A DNA stretch of 64,000 nucleotides from NCBI RefSeq assembly GCF_026153515.1, contig NZ_CP110644.1:1951501-2015500 (forward strand), in the 5' to 3' direction. Below the pieces are notes generated by a model. That model was given only the letters and a program-made list of their open reading frames with translations. It was not told the origin of the DNA and did no database searches. Made by a program: the position numbers and the translations under genes. This DNA is from Pseudomonas sp. KU26590. Lineage in GTDB: Bacteria; Pseudomonadota; Gammaproteobacteria; Pseudomonadales; Pseudomonadaceae. Below, piece by piece: positions 54,757-64,000 of the stretch (within the stretch, counting starts at the first letter, position 1; each line of letters opens with the position of its first letter).

Positions 54757-55455
54757 TCAGACTCCCCGCAGTGTCTGGATCATGTAATTGACGTCGACGT
54801 CGGACGCCAGCTTGTAGTGCTTGGTCAGCGGGTTGTAGGTCAGGCCGGTGATGTCCTTGACCTGCAGCCCGGCATCGCGGCTCCACGCGCCCAGTTCGGA
54901 AGGGCGGATGAATTTCTTGAAGTCATGGGTGCCGCGCGGCAGCAGGTTCATGATGTACTCGGCGCCGATGATCGCGAACAGGTACGCCTTCGGGTTGCGG
55001 TTGATGGTGGAGAAAAACACCTGCCCGCCCGGCTTGACCATCTCGTAGCAGGCACGAATCACCGACGACGGGTCCGGCACGTGCTCCAGCATTTCCAGGC
55101 AGGTCACGACATCGAACTGCTCGGGCATTTCTTCGGCCAGCGCTTCGGCGGTGATCTGCCGGTACTCGACGCTGACCCCAGACTCAAGCTGATGCAGTCG
55201 CGCCACGGCCAGCGGCGCTTCGCCCATGTCGATGCCGGTCACGGTAGCGCCGCGCAAGGCCATGGCCTCGCTCAGAATGCCGCCGCCGCAGCCGACGTCG
55301 AGCACCTTCTTGCCGGCCAGATTCACGCGTTCGTCAATCCAGTTCACCCGCAGCGGATTGATGTCGTGAAGCGGCTTGAACTCGCTGTTGCGGTCCCACC
55401 AGCGATGGGCGAGGGCCTCGAATTTGGCGATTTCGGCGTGGTCGACGTTGCTCAT
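54757..55455 (-). CDS. ubiG: Ubiquinone biosynthesis O-methyltransferase UbiG
   Basis: 232 residues from the ATG at 55455, the usual [20 protein letters not shown] start. UbiG carries out both O-methylations of ubiquinone synthesis with SAM. The SAM motif is [16 protein letters not shown], followed by [16 protein letters not shown] and [30 protein letters not shown] is also characteristic. The stop lies 3 bp from the mupP start. Confidence 0.95.
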   Translation of the reverse strand: MSNVDHAEIAKFEALAHRWWDRNSEFKPLHDINPLRVNWIDERVNLAGKKVLDVGCGGGILSEAMALRGATVTGIDMGEAPLAVARLHQLESGVSVEYRQITAEALAEEMPEQFDVVTCLEMLEHVPDPSSVIRACYEMVKPGGQVFFSTINRNPKAYLFAIIGAEYIMNLLPRGTHDFKKFIRPSELGAWSRDAGLQVKDITGLTYNPLTKHYKLASDVDVNYMIQTLRGV

Positions 55456-55514
55456 GTGTGATCCTCTAAAACTTGAATTCGGTGTCCGGCCACGGTATCT
55501 GACCGTGGCGGCGC

Positions 55515-56855
55515 TCAATGGGTCAGGCTTTTGTCTGCCGCGATGCGGTGGCCCCAGGCTTTGGCGGTTCGGGTCAACGCTTTTTCGTCCATGCGGGTCA
55601 GGCGCTTGTCCTGCAGCAGCTGTTTGCCGGCGACCCAGACGTGGGTCACACAATCGCGACCCGTTGCATATATAAGTTGTGACACCGGGTCGTAAACCGG
55701 CTGTTGCGCAAGGCCGGAGAGGTCGAACGCGACCATGTCGGCGGCCTTGCCGATTTGCAGCGAGCCGGTGTGATCGTCGATGCCCAGGGCGCGGGCGCCG
55801 TTCAGCGTGGCCATGCGCAGCGCACGGTGGGCGTCCAGCGCGGTGGCCGAGCCGGCAACGGCTTTCGCCAGCAGCGCAGCGGTGCGGGTTTCGCCGAGCA
55901 GGTCCAGATCATTATTGCTGGCTGCGCCGTCGGTGCCGATGGCGACGTTGACCCCGGCCTGCCACAGGCGCTCGACCGGGCAGAAGCCGCTGGCCAGTTT
56001 CAGGTTCGACTCGGGGCAGTGAATGACGCTGGAGTTGCTTTCGACCAGCATCGCGAGGTCGTCATCGCTGATCTGGGTCATGTGCACCGCCTGGAAGCGC
56101 GGGCCCAGCAGGCCCAGGCGTTGCAGTCGCGCAAGGGGGCGTTCCTGGCGTTGCTGAACGGCCTCATGCACTTCAAAAGCGGTTTCGTGAACGTGCATCT
56201 GGATCATAGCGTCCAGTTCATCGGCGATGACCCGGATCTTCTCCAGGTTCTCGTCGCTGACGGTATAAGGCGCGTGGGGCCCCATGGCGATCTTGATGCG
56301 ATCGTGGTGGGCGAGATCGTTGAACAGCTCAATGCCGATGTGCAGGGATTCGTCGCTGTTGCGCGCGCCGGGTATCGGGAAGTCCAGCACCGGCACGGTG
56401 ATCTGTGCGCGTATGCCACTGTTGTGCACCCGCTCGCAGGCGACCTTCGGGAAGAAGTACATGTCGGAGAAGCAGGTGATGCCGCCTTTGAGCTGCTCGG
56501 CGATGGCCAGATCGGTGCCGTCGCGGACGAACTCCTCATCGACCCATTTCGCCTCGGACGGCCAGATATGATCCTGCAGCCAGGTCATCAGCGGCAGATC
56601 GTCGGCCAGACCGCGGAACAGTGTCATTGCAGCATGGCCGTGGGCGTTGATCAGCCCGGGGCTAAGCAGCATGCCCGGCAACTCGCGCACTTCGATAGCG
56701 GGCTGACGCAGGGCTTCGGCGCGCGGGCCGATGTAAACGATCAGGCCATCGCGAATCCCGATCCCGTGCTGCTGCAACACGACGCCGGCGGGTTCGACCG
56801 GTACCAGCCAGTCCGGCAGCAACAACAGGTCGAGCGGGGCAGCGGAATGGGGCAT
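55515..56855 (-). CDS. mtaD: 5-methylthioadenosine/S-adenosylhomocysteine deaminase-type amidohydrolase
   Basis: 446 residues from the ATG at 56855; the open frame extends further but [19 protein letters not shown] is the usual start. TRZ/ATZ (amidohydrolase) fold with the metal-binding H-x-H in [20 protein letters not shown], later His in [10 protein letters not shown] and HMTQISD, and Asp in [17 protein letters not shown]. The P. aeruginosa gene at this place (PA3170) acts on 5'-methylthioadenosine to give methylthioinosine. This fits with divergent mtnA acting further down methionine salvage. TATA-like promoters for both lie between. Confidence 0.88.
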   Translation of the reverse strand: MPHSAAPLDLLLLPDWLVPVEPAGVVLQQHGIGIRDGLIVYIGPRAEALRQPAIEVRELPGMLLSPGLINAHGHAAMTLFRGLADDLPLMTWLQDHIWPSEAKWVDEEFVRDGTDLAIAEQLKGGITCFSDMYFFPKVACERVHNSGIRAQITVPVLDFPIPGARNSDESLHIGIELFNDLAHHDRIKIAMGPHAPYTVSDENLEKIRVIADELDAMIQMHVHETAFEVHEAVQQRQERPLARLQRLGLLGPRFQAVHMTQISDDDLAMLVESNSSVIHCPESNLKLASGFCPVERLWQAGVNVAIGTDGAASNNDLDLLGETRTAALLAKAVAGSATALDAHRALRMATLNGARALGIDDHTGSLQIGKAADMVAFDLSGLAQQPVYDPVSQLIYATGRDCVTHVWVAGKQLLQDKRLTRMDEKALTRTAKAWGHRIAADKSLTH

Positions 56856-56924
56856 GGGGCGGGCATCCAATGGCTTATTACGGGGACGGCGAAGTATACC
56901 CGAGCGTCTTCGCAGGCGGCTCGC

Positions 56925-56930
56925 TATAAT
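56925..56930 (+). promoter_or_regulatory. Consensus -10 element upstream of mtnA
   Basis: TATAAT at 56925-56930, 90 bp before the mtnA ATG. No good -35 hexamer is seen at 16-18 bp, so strength or activator need is unclear. Confidence 0.4.
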
Positions 56931-57019
56931 CGGCGGCTTTTTAAGGTGCTGGCGATTTGCTTCTTTGCACCGTCGCTGTGGCGGCAAGCTTTTCAAAAAT
57001 TCATCAAGTGGGGTGTGCA

Positions 57020-58096
<1,077 letters not shown>

Positions 58097-58401
58097 TCAG
58101 CTTGCAGCCGGTAATGCCATTCGTCCCCAAACGCGCTATCGGGCTCTGTGAGCGCGTCTCAGGCGTCTGCTGGGGAAATGGCGTGTTCACGGCGCCTGCA
58201 AACACTTCGTGCCTGACGGCGATTGTGGTACCATCCGGCGGTTTCCAAAGGGGCGCATGGCGACCCTTATGACTGCGCATATTCATGGCATAACTCGCTG
58301 ATTTGTCGTAAGTCGTTGCCTGACAATCGTCGGCAGCGGCAAGCCTTGTTCATCCCGGATGGCTGAGCGAGGTTTCACCAGAAAAAGGAATCAGGCTTCT
58401 C
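58097..58401. promoter_or_regulatory. Intergenic leader of gyrA
   Basis: 305 bp with no gene or REP element. It must hold the gyrA promoter; a GGAATC stretch lies 8-13 bases before the gyrA ATG. No confident -35/-10 pair is assigned. Supercoiling-sensitive transcription, usual for gyrA, cannot be read from the sequence. Confidence 0.45.
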
Positions 58402-61212
<2,811 letters not shown>

Positions 61213-61216
61213 CGCT

Positions 61217-61247
61217 AAAAGGGGGCTGGTGATTCGGCCCCTTCCTT
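61217..61247 (+). terminator. Probable intrinsic terminator of gyrA
   Basis: AAGGGG, 13-nt loop, CCCCTT followed by CCTT; short stem and weak T tract, 7 bp after the gyrA stop. Confidence 0.55.
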
Positions 61248-61285
61248 AGAGTGACGGGATAGATGTAGTCAGGCAGGCCGCTTTC

Positions 61286-61379
61286 GCGACCGTCGTAAAC
61301 TCCGATTGCTCCTACAGTCGATCTCTGCGACAGAGTACATAACATCTGTAGGAGCAATCGGAGGTAACGACGGTCGCGA
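61286..61379. repeat. Long inverted repeat between gyrA and serC
   Basis: CGCGACCGTCGTAAACTCCG, ATTGCTCCTACAG on one side and CTGTAGGAGCAAT, CGGAGGTAACGACGGTCGCG on the other form a ~33-bp stem with one or two mismatches around a ~28-nt loop. It shares the TGTAGGAGC core with the REPs but has a different and much longer arm, so it is a separate repeat family. Confidence 0.8.
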
Positions 61380-61470
61380 TTCGGTTCCTCTGGCACAATG
61401 CAGTCCCTGTTCCGCACTTCCCCGCACTTCACCCGTTCCAAATTAATTCAGTGACACGACGAGAGTGGAT

Positions 61471-62556
61471 ATGAGCAAGCGAGCCTTTAACTTCTGCGCA
61501 GGTCCTGCCGCGCTCCCTGAAGCTGTTCTGCTGCGTGCCCAGGCCGAACTCCTGGACTGGCATGGCAAAGGCCTGTCGGTCATGGAAATGAGCCATCGCA
61601 GCGACGAGTTCGTCTCTATCGCCACCAAGGCTGAGCAGGATTTTCGCGATCTGCTGTCCGTCCCGTCTCATTACAAAGTGCTGTTTCTTCAAGGTGGCGG
61701 CAGCCAGCAATTCGCTCAGGTTCCGCTGAACCTGCTGCCGGAAAACGGCACGGCCGACTACATCGACACCGGCATCTGGTCGCAGAAAGCCATTGAAGAA
61801 GCCTCGCGCTACGGCAACATCAATGTCGCGGCCAGCGCCAAACCCTCCGATTACTTCGCCATTCCCGGCCAGAACGAGTGGAAGCTGTCGAAAGACGCGG
61901 CCTACGTTCACTACGTCCCCAATGAGACCATTGGCGGTCTGCAATTCAACTGGATTCCGGAAGCGGGCGACGTGCCTCTGGTCGCCGACATGTCTTCGGA
62001 CATCCTGTCGCGCCCTGTCGACGTCTCGCGTTTCGGCATGATCTTCGCCGGCGCCCAGAAGAACATCGGCCCGAGCGGAATCGTCGTGGCAATCATTCGC
62101 GAGGACCTGCTGGGTCACGCGCGTGCGCTCTGCCCGACGATGCTCAACTACAAGGTCGCCGCCGACAACGGTTCGATGTACAACACGCCGCCAACACTGG
62201 CCTGGTACCTCTCCGGTCTGGTCTTCGAATGGCTGAAAGAGCAGGGCGGTGTCGAAGCCATAGCCACGCGCAATGAACTCAAGCAGCGCACGCTGTATGA
62301 CTTCATCGACGCCAGCGGCCTGTACAGCAACCCGATCAGCCCCTCCGACCGCTCGTGGATGAACGTGCCGTTCCGTCTGGCCGATGATCGCCTGGACAAG
62401 CCGTTCCTCGCGGGTGCCGAAGCGCGCAATCTGCTGAACCTCAAGGGTCACCGTTCAGTGGGCGGCATGCGCGCCTCCATCTACAACGCCATCGACATCA
62501 ATGCGGTCAACGCCCTGACCGCTTACATGGCAGAGTTCGAGAAGGAACACGGCTAA
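61471..62556 (+). CDS. serC: Phosphoserine aminotransferase
   Basis: 361 residues starting MSKRAFNFCAGPAALP. PLP enzyme converting 3-phosphohydroxypyruvate to phosphoserine (serine synthesis) and the analogous step in pyridoxine synthesis. The PLP lysine is in FAGAQKNIGPSGIV near 197; other segments are MEMSHRSDEF, FLQGGGSQQFAQVP and the C-terminal GHRSVGGMRASIYNA. The stop overlaps the pheA ATG by one base (TAATG), the conserved serC-pheA coupling. Confidence 0.96.
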   Translation: MSKRAFNFCAGPAALPEAVLLRAQAELLDWHGKGLSVMEMSHRSDEFVSIATKAEQDFRDLLSVPSHYKVLFLQGGGSQQFAQVPLNLLPENGTADYIDTGIWSQKAIEEASRYGNINVAASAKPSDYFAIPGQNEWKLSKDAAYVHYVPNETIGGLQFNWIPEAGDVPLVADMSSDILSRPVDVSRFGMIFAGAQKNIGPSGIVVAIIREDLLGHARALCPTMLNYKVAADNGSMYNTPPTLAWYLSGLVFEWLKEQGGVEAIATRNELKQRTLYDFIDASGLYSNPISPSDRSWMNVPFRLADDRLDKPFLAGAEARNLLNLKGHRSVGGMRASIYNAIDINAVNALTAYMAEFEKEHG

Positions 62557-63650
62557 TGTCTGAACAAGAGCTCAAGGCACTGCGGGTCCGCATCGACAGC
62601 CTGGACGAAAAGGTCCTGGAACTGATCAGCGAGCGTGCCCGCTGCGCCCAGGAAGTCGCGCGGGTCAAAATGGCCGAACTGCCGGCAGGTGAAGTGCCTG
62701 TCTTCTACCGGCCTGAGCGTGAAGCGGCGGTGCTCAGGCGTGTCATGGAGCGCAACCGTGGCCCGTTGAGCAACGAGGAAATGGCGCGGCTGTTCCGCGA
62801 GATCATGTCCTCCTGTCTGGCGCTGGAACAGCCGCTCAAGGTCGCTTACCTCGGCCCTGAAGGCACGTTCACTCAGGCGGCGGCGCTGAAGCATTTCGGC
62901 CACGCGGTGATCAGCAAGCCCATGGCTGCGATCGACGAAGTGTTCCGTGAAGTGGTCGCCGGTGCGGTGAACTTCGGCGTCGTCCCGGTGGAGAACTCCA
63001 CCGAGGGTGCGGTCAACCACACACTGGACAGCTTCCTTGAGCACGACATGGTCATCTGCGGCGAAGTCGAGCTGCGTATTCACCATCATCTGCTGGTGGG
63101 CGAAAGCACCAAAACCGACAGCATCAGCCGCATCTATTCCCACGCCCAGTCCCTGGCGCAATGCCGCAAGTGGCTGGACGCGCACTACCCGAACGTTGAG
63201 CGCGTCGCCGTCGCCAGCAATGCCGAGGCGGCCAAGCGGGTCAAGGGTGAGTGGAACTCGGCGGCGATTGCCGGTGATATGGCGGCGGGCCTTTATGGCC
63301 TGACGCGCATTGCCGAGAAGATCGAAGACCGTCCGGACAACTCCACACGTTTCCTCATGATCGGCAATCAGGAAGTGCCGCCGACCGGCGACGACAAGAC
63401 GTCGATCATCGTGTCGATGAGCAACAAGCCTGGCGCGCTGCATGAACTGCTGGTGCCTTTCCACGAGAACGGCATCGACCTGACGCGCATCGAGACGCGT
63501 CCCTCGCGAAGCGGTAAATGGACCTACGTGTTCTTCATCGATTTCGTCGGCCACCACCGCGACCCGCTGATCAAGGCCGTTCTCGAGCAGATCAGCCAGG
63601 AAGCCGTGGCGCTCAAGGTGTTGGGCTCCTATCCGAAAGCAGTGCTTTGA
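62556..63650 (+). CDS. pheA: Chorismate mutase / prephenate dehydratase (P-protein)
   Basis: 364 residues. Domains: AroQ chorismate mutase (about 1-90: ELKALRVRIDSLDEKVLELI, with catalytic Arg and Lys), prephenate dehydratase (about 93-270: YLGPEGTFTQAAALKHFG, VPVENSTEGAVNHTLD and the TRF motif in NSTRFLMIG), and a C-terminal ACT domain (about 285-360: NKPGALHELLVPFHENGIDLTRIE) with the ESRP-type motif as IETRPS for phenylalanine feedback. This is the phenylalanine branch of aromatic synthesis. Confidence 0.96.
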   Translation: MSEQELKALRVRIDSLDEKVLELISERARCAQEVARVKMAELPAGEVPVFYRPEREAAVLRRVMERNRGPLSNEEMARLFREIMSSCLALEQPLKVAYLGPEGTFTQAAALKHFGHAVISKPMAAIDEVFREVVAGAVNFGVVPVENSTEGAVNHTLDSFLEHDMVICGEVELRIHHHLLVGESTKTDSISRIYSHAQSLAQCRKWLDAHYPNVERVAVASNAEAAKRVKGEWNSAAIAGDMAAGLYGLTRIAEKIEDRPDNSTRFLMIGNQEVPPTGDDKTSIIVSMSNKPGALHELLVPFHENGIDLTRIETRPSRSGKWTYVFFIDFVGHHRDPLIKAVLEQISQEAVALKVLGSYPKAVL

Positions 63651-63704
63651 CCCTGCGTCCGGACTTGTAGCCCTACGGGTTTCACTGAAGAGGTAAAGCG
63701 GTAC

Positions 63705-64000
63705 ATGAGCGGCGACTTCCTCGCGCTGGCACAGCCCGGCGTGCAAAAACTATCGCCTTACGTTCCCGGCAAACCGGTGGACGAGCTGGCGCGTGAGCTG
63801 GATATCGATCCGGCGCGCATCATCAAGCTGGCGAGCAACGAAAACCCGATGGGCGCCAGCCCCAAGGCGTTGCAGGCGATCAAAGACGCGCTGGCGGAAT
63901 TGACCCGTTACCCCGACGGCAACGGTTTCGAGCTCAAGCAGCGGTTGTCGAAAGCCTGCGGCGTGCAGCCCGAGCAAGTGACGCTGGGCAACGGCTCCAA
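63705..64000 (+). CDS. hisC: Histidinol-phosphate / aromatic aminotransferase HisC, N-terminal part
   Basis: The first ~98 residues are visible before the window ends. MSGDFLALAQPGVQKLSPYV, then VDELARELDIDPARIIKLAS and ENPMGASPKAL are the fold-type I PLP aminotransferase N terminus of HisC. AGAGG lies 16 bases before the ATG. In this serC-pheA-hisC-tyrA/aroA supraoperon the gene is the hisC2 copy thought to serve aromatic amino acid transamination as well. It runs off the right edge. Confidence 0.92.
   Translation, partial: MSGDFLALAQPGVQKLSPYVPGKPVDELARELDIDPARIIKLASNENPMGASPKALQAIKDALAELTRYPDGNGFELKQRLSKACGVQPEQVTLGNGS

Overview
This 64 kb window is chromosomal DNA from a fluorescent-type Pseudomonas (fluorescens/syringae lineage). 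The evidence is the high GC content, the dense extragenic REP/REPIN palindromes (GTAGGAGC...-type arms), and blocks of genes whose order matches conserved Pseudomonas loci. These blocks are cysM-rlmD-relA-mazG, purN-purM...hda, the cob operon followed by gpx and fadL, the gbu locus, fumC-bolA-trhO-rbdA, and ubiG-mupP-yciK / mtnA-gyrA-serC-pheA-hisC. No tRNA, rRNA, CRISPR array or intact prophage was seen. The only mobile-element gene is the 3' end of an IS110-family transposase at the left edge.

Layout. 1-996: IS110 tail, non-coding flank and REP elements. 997-3131: a two-component system (OmpR-type regulator plus kinase) next to cysM, where P. aeruginosa carries pirRS and the receptor gene pirA; no receptor gene is present here. 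3366-9518: cysM, rlmD, relA (stringent response), mazG and a DUF2058 gene. 9519-10773: a small reverse gene and a 177-bp tandem REP array. 10774-13216 (reverse): purM-purN (purine synthesis) and a DUF3108 gene. 13531-18963: DUF2066, AI-2E-type permease, hda (replication control), a sirtuin and two tandem NlpC/P60 lipoproteins. 19500-28628: a cobalamin riboswitch followed by a ten-gene, tightly overlapping late cobalamin operon (cobO, cobB, bluB, cobD, cobC, cobQ, cobP, cobT, alpha-ribazole phosphatase, cobS). 28855-33964: GlxA-type regulator, periplasmic glutathione peroxidase, FadL-type porin, a lone gene resembling phage proteins, a small conserved gene and a long gene-poor stretch.

33965-40524: rmuC, then an apparent guanidinobutyrate locus (NCS1 transporter, gbuA, gbuR) interrupted by two small genes and REP-like repeats; one of the small genes encodes an acyl-carrier-protein-like protein lacking its serine. 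40535-48480: DTW-domain protein, quinone-reductase-like flavoprotein, fumC, DUF2059, bolA, trhO, DsbA-like protein and an ABC exporter. 48752-52981: a c-di-GMP cluster (RbdA-like GGDEF/EAL protein, a heme-oxygenase-fold protein directly behind it, and a convergent GGEEF cyclase). 53276-58096: yciK, mupP and ubiG (reverse), an MTA/SAH deaminase-type amidohydrolase and divergent mtnA (methionine salvage). 58402-64000: gyrA, serC, pheA and the start of hisC.

Most of the window is core metabolism. The less ordinary parts are the composite REP-spacer-REP structures seen at two loci, the base-pairing possibilities in the cobalamin riboswitch leader, the receptor-less two-component system, the ACP-like protein without a phosphopantetheine serine, and the lone phage-like gene. 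I did not find a clearly new multi-gene defence or secretion system.
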